A DNA stretch of 23,489 bases from Nitrospinota bacterium (GCA_016234205.1 JACRGN010000238.1:1-23489); one strand, 5' to 3'; numbered from the stretch's first letter, positions 7,221 through 13,556 are shown. Made by a program: numbers and translations. Notes: generated from the sequence alone by a model not told the origin.

Positions 7221-7426
7221 TCACCTCACCACAGCCTTTACAATCTTTACCCCGTTAGAAGTCTATAGACAAAAAGTAATGAGATAATTAACCATTAGAT
7301 GACTTTAAATAGGGAATTTCTAACGGGGTTTACCAGCAGCCTCAATCTCTCCTCATCTGCCTCTTTAAGCAGAAAATTTAAAGTCTCTTTTAACTCCTTC
7401 TGACTGGATGCTTTGTGCGAAAATTC
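7221..7426 (-). pseudogene. TA-array repeat copy C, interrupted by a MITE
   Basis: The 30-bp core (7221-7250) encodes VKIVKAVVR and TGA on the minus strand. The rest (7329 to about 7407) encodes KASSQKELKETLNFLLKEAD followed by EERLRLLV. The two parts are separated by the 79-bp element at 7250-7328. Rejoining at the TTTA site restores a continuous frame matching copy B. The upstream end abuts the stop codon of the RelE/ParE-like toxin (7427) and stays in frame with it for several codons. Confidence 0.65.
7250..7328. mobile_element. 79-bp MITE-like element, copy 1
   Basis: Starts ccccgttagaagtc and ends aatttctaacgggg. The terminal inverted repeats are 13 bp with one mismatch. TTTA flanks it on both sides (7246-7249 and 7329-7332), consistent with a 4-bp target duplication. 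It has no coding capacity. It differs from copy 2 (8459-8537) at 5 of 79 positions. A mobilising transposase was not found in the window. Confidence 0.75.
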
Positions 7427-7720
7427 TTAGTATATTCTGTCTGAATAGTAAGTTGGATTTCTGTGTTGATGGGCTATACAGGTAATCAAAATATCATCCC
7501 CATCAAGCACATACAAGATTAAATATGGAAATCGCATAATGTTAGCCCTTCTTGTGTTCTTTCCAATTTTTCTCCATGCCTCTGGAGCTATAGAAATATA
7601 ATTAACCGTGCTCAGAAATGCATTGTAAAACTGTTCACCCAATCCCGGCATTTGGTCATCGTAATAATCAATACCCTCCTCCAATTCTTTGTCGGAGGGA
7701 GGAATCAAGATAACATTCAT
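7427..7720 (-). CDS. RelE/ParE-family toxin
   Basis: A 97-aa protein: MNVILIPPSDKELEEGIDYY, DDQMPGLGEQFYNAFLSTVN, then RRANIMRFPYLILYVLDGDD, and the C-terminal IAHQHRNPTYYSDRIY. The order 'A..el.ea..yYe...pglg..F' followed by 'lr.FPy.iiY..d...i.ilai.H..r.p.yw..R' is the ParE/RelE-like plasmid-stabilisation signature. ParE members poison gyrase and RelE members cleave mRNA; the target cannot be told from sequence. It overlaps its antitoxin gene by 4 bp (ATGA). Confidence 0.88.
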   Translation of the reverse strand: MNVILIPPSDKELEEGIDYYDDQMPGLGEQFYNAFLSTVNYISIAPEAWRKIGKNTRRANIMRFPYLILYVLDGDDILITCIAHQHRNPTYYSDRIY

Positions 7721-7929
7721 TTTTCAATTCTCGCGCGAAGACGCTCAAGAGGTATCCCTTTTACACGGCCTTTTTTATAGGCATGATATCTGTTTTCAGA
7801 TTCTTTCACCCATATCTTTTCTATTTGCTCATCAGTTTTATCAAGGCTGTCCAAGAGGACTTCAACTAAATGGATTTTATCAACAACATTTAATTCTAAC
7901 ACTTCTGCCTTTATTTGTTTTACCAGCAT
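7717..7929 (-). CDS. Addiction-module antitoxin (TIGR02574-like)
   Basis: A 70-aa protein. The helical N-terminus EVLELNVVDKIHLVEVLLDS and the Leu-Asp-Ser plus 'D...IEKIWVKESENRYHAYKKG' segment match the 'putative addiction module component' family, which pairs with RelE/ParE toxins. Translation is coupled to the toxin through the ATGA overlap. A good Shine-Dalgarno (AAGGAGAT) precedes the ATG. Confidence 0.85.
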   Translation of the reverse strand: MLVKQIKAEVLELNVVDKIHLVEVLLDSLDKTDEQIEKIWVKESENRYHAYKKGRVKGIPLERLRARIEK

Positions 7930-8049
7930 TTTTCATTATCTCCTTTCATTCACACATAATATACGAACTTCCTATTTCCCCTGATAATGTTAAATATAAC
8001 ACATCATATAAATTTTTCAATATGGAAACATTAGATTAGATGTCCCTAA

Positions 8050-8102
8050 CTATCTCACCACAGCCTTTACAATTTTTACCCCTATTAAAAAGTGTATTAA
8101 TC
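8050..8102 (-). repeat. TA-array repeat copy D with truncated MITE end
   Basis: The core (8050-8079) encodes VKIVKAVVR plus TAG on the minus strand. After the conserved TTTAC, the next bases cccctattaaaaagtgtatt resemble the left end of the MITE (ccccgttagaagtctataag) in degraded form. The right half of the element and the rest of the gene tail are missing. The match to the MITE is by eye and short. Confidence 0.5.
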
Positions 8103-8160
8103 ATGGTATAAAGGTATGGTGTGGTAATCCTGTTTCATTTTGTGAAAAGGAGGGATTGAG

Positions 8161-8361
8161 ATGAAAACCGTAAAGTATATTGATGAAGAGGTTATAATTA
8201 AAAAAGCTATGGAGGCTCTTTTCAGAGAGTTAGGACCAGTAGAAGCCATTCGTTTTATTAGCATGCCCAAAAAAAAGAGGTTAGAGAGCATCAGGCGTCA
8301 TAGAGAGTGGCAAAAGGCATTAGATAAGTCGAAATTTTTTGATGAAGTTTTTGGTGCATAA
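8161..8361 (+). CDS. Hypothetical 66-aa protein, possible orphan antitoxin
   Basis: A small, strongly charged protein: MKTVKYIDEEVIIKKAMEAL, then FRELGPVEAIRFISMPKKKR, and a basic/acidic helical C-terminus ending KFFDEVFGA. AGGAGGG at ideal spacing before the ATG supports real translation. I do not recognise the family. Its position in the TA array, its size and its helical N-terminal half resemble antitoxins. No intact partner follows: the next 70 bp hold only a short open stretch before repeat copy E. It is bracketed by repeat copies D and E like the other modules. Confidence 0.6.
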   Translation: MKTVKYIDEEVIIKKAMEALFRELGPVEAIRFISMPKKKRLESIRRHREWQKALDKSKFFDEVFGA

Positions 8362-8429
8362 CAGAAGTATATGTTTGAGATGAAATAGATGTTACAGTTG
8401 TTAATGGTTTTATAAGAGAAAGGCTATTC

Positions 8430-8556
8430 TTACCTCACCACAGTTTTTGCAATCTTTACCCCGTTAGAAGTCTATAAGCAAAAAGTAATGAGATAACCAA
8501 CCATTAGATGACTTTAAATAGGGAACTTCTAACGGGGTTTACCACCAGCCTCAATC
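8430..8556 (-). pseudogene. TA-array repeat copy E, interrupted by a MITE
   Basis: The core (8430-8459) encodes VKIAKTVVR plus TAA on the minus strand. It is split from a short upstream remainder (8538-8556, coding ERLRLVV) by the MITE at 8459-8537. Homology to copies B and C stops at about 8557, where group II intron-like debris begins. It is the right boundary of the array. Confidence 0.65.
8459..8537. mobile_element. 79-bp MITE-like element, copy 2
   Basis: Starts ccccgttagaagt and ends acttctaacgggg, a perfect 13-bp terminal inverted repeat. TTTA flanks it on both sides (8455-8458, 8538-8541). It is the same length and site as copy 1 within the host repeat, and 74 of 79 positions are identical. 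Confidence 0.78.
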
Positions 8557-8629
8557 TCACATAACCCGTTGCCAAAACCAAAGATATATCGCCCGTATCC
8601 TGTCATCGCATAGAGGATATATTGCTGAA

Positions 8630-8729
8630 GAGCCGAATGCGGGAAAACCGCCGGGGCACCCAGCACATAAATTATATGCTGGGTCGGGTTCTGTGAGGGG
8701 TGTCAAGACACTATCCAAAACACTATCCA
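8630..8729 (+). ncRNA. Probable group II intron domain V/VI remnant
   Basis: The plus strand reads GAGCCGAATGCGGGAAAACC, the usual 5' strand and GAAA-type loop of a group II intron domain V. The expected 3' strand (CGGGTTCTGTGAGGGG, 8685-8700) follows after an extra hairpin. The next bases ggggtgtcaagacactatcc can form a domain VI-like stem. No reverse transcriptase and no 5' domains are visible, so this would be a dead 3' end. This rests on recognition of the domain V pattern and needs a covariance-model search. Confidence 0.45.
8658..8684. repeat. 27-nt hairpin inside the domain V-like sequence
   Basis: acccagca (8658-8665) pairs with tgctgggt (8677-8684), and inner ataa pairs with ttat. 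It interrupts the domain V-like segment between its two strands, where a normal domain V has only a few bases. Confidence 0.7.
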
Positions 8730-8732
8730 AAA
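8709..8732. repeat. 12-bp tandem duplication
   Basis: cactatccaaaa occurs twice in direct succession at the presumed 3' edge of the intron-like remnant. Confidence 0.75.
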
Positions 8733-8803
8733 CTTGTGAGAGGGTTTGTAATACCAATGGGGGACGCTGAATAGGGAAAAGCCCTCTACGAAAGAGATAT
8801 AGG

Positions 8804-8828
8804 GCCCCTGATAGATTCAATCAGGGGC
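8804..8828. repeat. Perfect 9-bp-stem hairpin
   Basis: gcccctgat (8804-8812), loop agattca, then atcaggggc (8820-8828). No T-run follows, so it is not a standard intrinsic terminator. Confidence 0.65.
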
Positions 8829-8909
8829 AGTTCCAAACCCACGAAAGAGGATAAGAAAGTGTTTGAAGACATCTTTCCTTTTTGCGATCAATTCCTTTAA
8901 CTTGTTATT

Positions 8910-8930
8910 CCCCGTAGCTCTGCTGCGGGG
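8910..8930. repeat. Short palindrome CCCCGTAGC/GCTGCGGGG
   Basis: A nine-pair stem with one G-T pair closes a three-base loop. It resembles the palindrome at 9000-9021 in layout (CCC..GYAGC..GCTGC..GGG), suggesting one dispersed family. Confidence 0.55.
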
Positions 8931-8943
8931 TTACCTTATATTT

Positions 8944-8979
8944 CCTCTCCCCTTGAGGGAGAGGGTTAGGGTGAGGGGT
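8944..8979. repeat. Dispersed CCTCTCCC...GGGAGAGGGTTAGGGTGAGGG repeat
   Basis: cctctccccttgagggagag, then ggttagggtgagggg. This hairpin-plus-tail sequence is a widespread intergenic repeat type across bacteria. The gene-free stretch 8557-9224 is made largely of such elements. Confidence 0.65.
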
Positions 8980-8999
8980 AAAATAGAATTACCACTCAT

Positions 9000-9021
9000 A
9001 CCCTGCAGCTTGCTGCAGGGT
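9000..9021. repeat. Perfect 22-bp palindrome
   Basis: accctgcagc, two T, then gctgcagggt: a ten-pair perfect stem. It could act as a transcription barrier before the exporter operon, but no T-run follows; a dispersed palindrome is more likely. Confidence 0.65.
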
Positions 9022-9079
9022 GGTTGATTCCCGGGATTTCCTGCAGACTGTTTTATTTCAAAGTTCTTGTAAAAAAAAC

Positions 9080-9108
9080 TTGACAATATATAGGGTAGGG
9101 GGTATGCT
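9080..9108 (+). promoter_or_regulatory. Promoter of the ABC exporter operon
   Basis: TTGACA (9080-9085), a 17-bp spacer, and TATGCT (9103-9108). It is 116 bp upstream of the ATPase start, leaving a long AT-rich leader. The spacer and -10 carry the G-tract operator. Confidence 0.6.
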
Positions 9109-9112
9109 ATAT
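9088..9112. promoter_or_regulatory. G-tract operator of CsoR/FrmR/RcnR type
   Basis: The inverted arms ATATAG (9088-9093) and CTATAT (9107-9112) flank ggtagggggtatg. On the opposite strand the centre reads catacccccta. A/T-rich half-sites around a run of five G/C are characteristic of operators bound by the CsoR/RcnR/FrmR repressor family, and a member of that family is encoded at 13297-13554. The site covers the spacer and -10 box, so binding should block transcription. Confidence 0.65.
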
Positions 9113-9224
9113 TTATGATTTGTAATTTTTTATTGCAAATAACTTTAAAAATTTGTTATGGATCAATCGCAATAATAATTTTAAAACCTTACCCTCCATG
9201 CAGGGTAATTAAAAGGAGGGAAAT

Positions 9225-9932
9225 ATGTCATTGATATCGGCTGAAAATATTCATAAAGATTATCAGATAGGTGATATTTGCGTTAAAGCGTTAAAGAATA
9301 TTAATTTTGGGATCGAGCCTTCGTCTTTCGTGTCCTTTGTAGGGCCTTCGGGCAGCGGAAAGACCACACTTTTGAACCTTATCGGATGTCTTGACAAACC
9401 GACATCCGGGAAGTTAAAAGTTGCGGGGACCGATGTTATTAACCTTAATCGCAAACAGAGCGCGTTGTTCAGGGGTAAGACTATTGGATTTATTTTCCAG
9501 GATTTTAACCTTATCCCGGTTTTAACCGTTTATGAAAATATTGAATATCCTCTTTTGATGGTTGAAGTTATACCTCCTAATGATAGGAAAAAGAGAGTTA
9601 ATGAGTTGTTGGAAGCTGTTGGTATGGTTGATCAAAAAGACAAATATCCTGACCAGATTTCAGGCGGACAGAAGCAGAGAGTTGCCGTTGCGCGAGCATT
9701 GGTCACGAATCCCAGGCTTGTGCTTGCCGATGAACCGACTGCTAACCTGGATCGTAAAACAGCATATATAGTAATCAATCTTATGAAGAGGTTGAGGGAT
9801 GAATTTAAGACGACATTTATATTTTCTACCCATGATCAGAAAATTGTCGGTGAGGTTGATGTATTATACACGCTTGAAGATGGAGAATTGAAAAGCGCGG
9901 AAGTTAAAGGAGGAGGGAAAAAGAATGCGTAA
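9225..9932 (+). CDS. ABC transporter ATPase, MacB/LolD type
   Basis: A 235-aa nucleotide-binding subunit. Walker A is GPSGSGKT (40-47), the Q-loop is FQDFNLI (91-97), the signature is ISGGQ (145-149), Walker B is LVLADE (165-170), the D-loop is NLD, and the H-loop His is in STHD (near 203). All are intact. The sequence and its pairing with an FtsX-type permease place it in the MacB/LolD mechanotransmission group, which uses ATP to move lipoproteins, lipids or drugs out of the inner membrane rather than through it. A strong Shine-Dalgarno (GGAGGG) precedes the ATG. The last 8 bp overlap the permease start. Confidence 0.95.
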   Translation: MSLISAENIHKDYQIGDICVKALKNINFGIEPSSFVSFVGPSGSGKTTLLNLIGCLDKPTSGKLKVAGTDVINLNRKQSALFRGKTIGFIFQDFNLIPVLTVYENIEYPLLMVEVIPPNDRKKRVNELLEAVGMVDQKDKYPDQISGGQKQRVAVARALVTNPRLVLADEPTANLDRKTAYIVINLMKRLRDEFKTTFIFSTHDQKIVGEVDVLYTLEDGELKSAEVKGGGKKNA

Positions 9933-11163
9933 TCTTTTTAAAATTGCTGTTAGAAATCTAATGAGATACAAGAGAAGAACATTGTTAACCATTTCATTGA
10001 TAACCATCGGCGTGGTCTTTGTTCTTGTGTTTATTTCAATATCAGGTTCATTCAAAAATATGATGATAGGTCAAATAACCGATTCCCTTGTCGGCCACAT
10101 ACAGGTTCACAGAAAAGGATATTTAGCAGCTACAGAAAACATGCCCCTTGACCTGAACTTGAAATTTTCAGAATTCAAACAGTTAGAAAATACTCTCAAT
10201 AAACAATCAGAAATAGAGGCATACTCTCCAAGAATAAAATTGGGCGGGATGTTAAGTAATTTTGTAGCGACAAGCAATATCAGCTTAATCGCGGTTTATC
10301 CTGACATGGAATTTAAGACATTGCCTCTTCTTCCGTCAAAAATAATAAACGGCGAAAAAAATTTTAACAGAGGTGAAATCATTATTCCTCAACTTCTTGC
10401 TGAAGGCATGAATATTAAAGCCGGCAATGTAGTAGTTGTTGTTGCGACAAATAATGACGGCTCGGTCAATGGGAAGCAGTTTAAGGTCGCGGGTATTGTA
10501 GAAAGGTTGTTCGGGCCATCCGGCAGAAACGGATATATTCATATCGAAGACGCGGCAGAACTTCTCAGAATGGAGGAAATAGAGGTAAATGAAGTCGCGA
10601 TAAGGCTGAAAAATTTTGACATGCTGAATCCAATAAATCAAAAGCTTGAAAAATTGCTTTCAAAGGAATTGAGCCAGCAAGGTAAACCCCTCTTTGAAGT
10701 ACATACATGGGAAAAACTCACTCCTTTCTATACTATTTCTCGAATGATCGATGTTATGACATTCTTTATTAAGCTTATGCTTACAGCCATAGTTCTGATA
10801 AGTATAATGAATGTTATGATTATGGCGGTATACGAAAGGATACGTGAGATTGGTACCATAGCCGCGATAGGCACTTTGCCGGGAAAGATACTTTCCATGT
10901 TTATCATAGAAGGTTTATGCCTCGGTGTTGCAGGAGTTGCAATTGGAAATATTATGGGAATGCTTATTATCTTTATTATTAATTCATTGCGATTTACTTT
11001 TAATTTTGGAATGGTGACGGGACTGCTTCTTTCGGCAAAGATTCATCCGGCAGACCTTTTGTCCATATCCGTAACTGTAATAATCGTCTCGATAATAGCC
11101 AGCCTCGAACCGGCCTTTAAGGCTTCAAAAATGGAACCGATTAAGGCGCTGAGACATATATAG
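9925..11163 (+). CDS. FtsX/MacB-family ABC transporter permease
   Basis: A 412-aa inner-membrane protein with the four-helix plan of the family. TM1 is at about 17-40 (TLLTISLITIGVVFVLVFIS). A large periplasmic domain covers about 45-270. TM2 is near 275-300 (LMLTAIVLISIMNVMIMAVY), followed by the coupling segment ERIREIGTIAAIGT. TM3 is near 325-350 and TM4 near 375-400. The end, LEPAFKASKMEPIKALRHI, is the classic FtsX-domain finish. It would form a dimer driven by the preceding ATPase. Its periplasmic domain is the likely docking point for the LolA-like protein encoded next. Confidence 0.93.
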   Translation: MRNLFKIAVRNLMRYKRRTLLTISLITIGVVFVLVFISISGSFKNMMIGQITDSLVGHIQVHRKGYLAATENMPLDLNLKFSEFKQLENTLNKQSEIEAYSPRIKLGGMLSNFVATSNISLIAVYPDMEFKTLPLLPSKIINGEKNFNRGEIIIPQLLAEGMNIKAGNVVVVVATNNDGSVNGKQFKVAGIVERLFGPSGRNGYIHIEDAAELLRMEEIEVNEVAIRLKNFDMLNPINQKLEKLLSKELSQQGKPLFEVHTWEKLTPFYTISRMIDVMTFFIKLMLTAIVLISIMNVMIMAVYERIREIGTIAAIGTLPGKILSMFIIEGLCLGVAGVAIGNIMGMLIIFIINSLRFTFNFGMVTGLLLSAKIHPADLLSISVTVIIVSIIASLEPAFKASKMEPIKALRHI

Positions 11164-11175
11164 GAGATATACATA

Positions 11176-11901
11176 ATGAAGACTATAATTATTTTTATTA
11201 CATTGATGCTGACAGCCACAGTGTCCGCGCTTGATAATACACAGCTTTTAAAAGAGATTGACAGGAATCTTCAACCGGAATCTTATGAATCCTACAGAAA
11301 GCTCATTAACATTGAGCCGGACGGCAGCAAAAAAGAGTATACTCTTTTTTTTATAAAAAAAGGCGTGGACAAAGTTGTGGCTCTCTTTCTATTCCCTGCC
11401 AGTGAAAATGGCAGAAGCATGCTGAGACTCGGGGATAATATGTGGCTTTACATCCCCAATGTGGGTAAACCAATACGTTTAACGAGTCTTCAGTCCGTTA
11501 CCGGCGGACTTTTCAATAATGCGGACATCATGCTGCTGGATTTTACCGTGGAATACAATGTTGAAAAGGTGGAAGAAAAAGGCAATGAATATTTGCTTTA
11601 TCTTAAGGCAAAGACAAAAACAGTCGCTTATGACAAAGTAAAACTCTGGGCGGACAAAAACAAAAAATTCCCAACAAAGATAGAATGCCTCACAGAAACG
11701 GACATGCTGATAAAAACCCTTTATTTTAAGGATGTAAAAGATTTTGGGGGAGGGGTAGTAAGGCCTTCTGTCATAGAGACCATCAGCCCCTTGTATAAAG
11801 GTTATAAATCAGTGATGGTATTTGCTAAAATAAAAGAAAAAGATTTCAAAGATGAAGTCTTTACATTGACATTCATGCCGAATCTGGAGTCGCTGAGGTG
11901 A
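11176..11901 (+). CDS. Outer-membrane lipoprotein-sorting (LolA-like) periplasmic protein
   Basis: A 241-aa secreted protein with a signal peptide (about 1-18: KTIIIFITLMLTATVSA). The body contains ESYRKLINIEPDGSKKEYTL, SMLRLGDNMWLYIPNVGKPI and RPSVIETISPLYKGYKSVMV. The 'g.nmWlYiP...kpiRlt..q' segment is typical of proteins annotated as outer membrane lipoprotein-sorting proteins, a LolA/LolB-like half-barrel fold that carries hydrophobic cargo. RBS AGGAG precedes the ATG. The stop overlaps the next GTG start. In context it is the periplasmic carrier between the permease and the outer-membrane barrel. Confidence 0.85.
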   Translation: MKTIIIFITLMLTATVSALDNTQLLKEIDRNLQPESYESYRKLINIEPDGSKKEYTLFFIKKGVDKVVALFLFPASENGRSMLRLGDNMWLYIPNVGKPIRLTSLQSVTGGLFNNADIMLLDFTVEYNVEKVEEKGNEYLLYLKAKTKTVAYDKVKLWADKNKKFPTKIECLTETDMLIKTLYFKDVKDFGGGVVRPSVIETISPLYKGYKSVMVFAKIKEKDFKDEVFTLTFMPNLESLR

Positions 11902-13193
11902 CAAAATGGATATGTATTTTATATTTTGTCCTGTATCCGATATCTTTAACCTTTGCCGGGGATGAATACACCTTTGACATCTCCGAGATAGAAAAAAAAC
12001 TCTATCATCTTGGCGGTTATGCGGAGTTCAAGCCGATTCTTTTAGGACTGAACAAGGATGCTGCTTTCTATAAACTCAAGTTTTACAATCGGAATGAAGC
12101 CGGTACAATCAAAGAGTATGACGCTGCACTTCAGCTTGACGCCAGTCTTGAAAAAGATATTGCAAAATTTTTTATTCGTACGAATACCAGTTATAAAAAT
12201 TTTTATCTCGGAGAGACACAAGAGACTGTCATTTATGAAGGATTCCTGTCCCTGAAACCTTCTTCATCGCTAACAATCAACGCGGGTAAAAAGACGCTTT
12301 TATGGGGTAAAGGATACGCGTGGAATCCTTTAGCTTTTGTTGACAGGACGAAAAACCCTGATGATCCGGAACTTAATATTGAAGGTTATATCATAGCAAC
12401 AGCGGATTATATAAAAAGTTTTGACGGCCCATTGAAAACCTTTTCTTTTACTCCTGTCATAATCCCTGTTTACAAGCATGTAAACGATAATTTCGGGGAA
12501 CCCGATAAACTGAATTTTGCCGGGAAGGTATATCTATTGCTCTATGACACAGATATTGATTTTATCAGTCTTTCCGGCGGCAGTAAGACAACTCGATATG
12601 GCATTGATTTTTCCAGGAATATAACCACGAATCTTGAGATACATGGAGAGTTTGCATCCATCAATGATTACAAAAAACAATTTATCAATGATAAAGGGAA
12701 TATTTTTGAAGATAGATATAATGCTAAAAGTTATTTAATAGGAATCAGATATCTTACAGAACATAATGACACATTTATTTTTGAATATTATCGAAACGGA
12801 ACGGGCTTTACCAAAAATGAAATGCAGAATTATTTTTCATTTATAAATAATGCGTATGATTCCTATCTTTCATCAGGCGACGATACTCTTATGAAGAAGG
12901 GACTAAACATCACGAAAGGAAATTATGACAGGATGAATCCGATGATGGATTACATTTATATGCGAATCAGCCGAAAAGACCCTTTTGATATTCTCTATTA
13001 CACACCGGCAGTGACAGCGATAGCCAATATTAATGATGGAAGTTTTACTTTGTCTCCTGAGTTATTATATATCGGTATCACCAATCTGGATTTGAGGTTT
13101 AAGACGGCATTCATTTCAGGTGAACGGGACAGTGAATACCGTCAGAAACAGAACAATTACAGGATTGAGTTTAGAGTAAGGTATTATTTTTAA
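11898..13193 (+). CDS. Outer-membrane beta-barrel protein of the exporter operon
   Basis: A 431-aa protein starting at GTG 11898, overlapping the previous stop (GTGA). The signal peptide is TKWICILYFVLYPISLTFAG. The mature part is rich in alternating aromatic/polar strands, for example SLTINAGKKTLLWGKGYAWN and NYRIEFRVRYYF. It ends in Phe, as outer-membrane barrels recognised by BamA usually do. The conserved-looking segment GKGYAWNPLAFVDRTKNPDD suggests a defined family, but I cannot name it. The likely role is the outer-membrane receptor or exit of the transporter. DUF1302-like barrels sit in analogous RND-type lipid-export operons, but homology was not tested. Confidence 0.8.
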   Translation: MTKWICILYFVLYPISLTFAGDEYTFDISEIEKKLYHLGGYAEFKPILLGLNKDAAFYKLKFYNRNEAGTIKEYDAALQLDASLEKDIAKFFIRTNTSYKNFYLGETQETVIYEGFLSLKPSSSLTINAGKKTLLWGKGYAWNPLAFVDRTKNPDDPELNIEGYIIATADYIKSFDGPLKTFSFTPVIIPVYKHVNDNFGEPDKLNFAGKVYLLLYDTDIDFISLSGGSKTTRYGIDFSRNITTNLEIHGEFASINDYKKQFINDKGNIFEDRYNAKSYLIGIRYLTEHNDTFIFEYYRNGTGFTKNEMQNYFSFINNAYDSYLSSGDDTLMKKGLNITKGNYDRMNPMMDYIYMRISRKDPFDILYYTPAVTAIANINDGSFTLSPELLYIGITNLDLRFKTAFISGERDSEYRQKQNNYRIEFRVRYYF

Positions 13194-13208
13194 AAATAAA
13201 AAAGATAA

Positions 13209-13275
13209 TTGACAAAATATTTCAGGATACGAATATAATAAATTTATTGACAATTTATGATGCAGTGGATATTTT
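13209..13275 (+). promoter_or_regulatory. Promoter region of the CsoR-family gene (two candidates)
   Basis: P1 is TTGACA (13209-13214), 19-bp spacer, TATAAT (13234-13239). P2 is TTGACA (13247-13252), 17-bp spacer, TATTTT (13270-13275). No G-tract like the one upstream of the ATPase gene is present, so the regulator may not repress itself by that site. Confidence 0.5.
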
Positions 13276-13296
13276 ATATACGGAAAGAGAGGATAA

Positions 13297-13554
13297 ATGA
13301 AAGAAAGAAGGAAAGAGACTCTTACACATATTAAGCGCATACAGGGTCAAATCGATACGCTTGTGAAATATATCGAGGAAGGAAAGGATTGTCTGGACAT
13401 CGCAATGCTTACAACATCAATCGCAAAATCATTTGACGCGTTGAGATTTAGAACTTTTGAAGGTTTTATTCTACATCAAATATTGGGAGGGAAACAGATT
13501 CCCGAAGACCGAATCAAAAAACTAAATTCTTTAATTTCACTTTATAAAAAATAA
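13297..13554 (+). CDS. CsoR/RcnR/FrmR-family (DUF156) transcriptional repressor, atypical ligands
   Basis: An 85-aa all-helical protein. THIKRIQGQIDTLVKYIEEG and KDCLDIA match the family core ('RlkRIeGQvrgi...ieegryCvdil'). Family members are tetramers that release DNA on binding Cu, Ni/Co, formaldehyde or persulfide. Against B. subtilis CsoR, aligned by eye, the first ligand Cys is kept (C32), but the His and second Cys in helix 2 (pattern H-x3-C) are replaced by Phe and Gln in FEGFILHQI. C32 is the only Cys. It should therefore not be a standard copper sensor. Its probable target is the operator at 9088-9112. It has its own promoter, 100 bp after the barrel gene. Confidence 0.82.
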   Translation: MKERRKETLTHIKRIQGQIDTLVKYIEEGKDCLDIAMLTTSIAKSFDALRFRTFEGFILHQILGGKQIPEDRIKKLNSLISLYKK

Positions 13555-13556
13555 GA

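Noticed and set aside
7250..7328. GTTAGAA/TTCTAAC ends of the MITE as integron attC core sites
   Set aside because: The GTTRRRY/RYYYAAC consensus is not fully met, the inner attC arms are missing, the element carries no gene, and TTTA target duplications fit a MITE better.
5782..8556. The five repeats as a CRISPR array
   Set aside because: Copies are diverged, spacers are hundreds of bp long and contain TA genes, and no cas gene is present.
8557..8820. Minus-strand 87-codon open frame as a gene
   Set aside because: It covers group II intron-like debris and hairpins, has no convincing start region, and shows no protein-like pattern.
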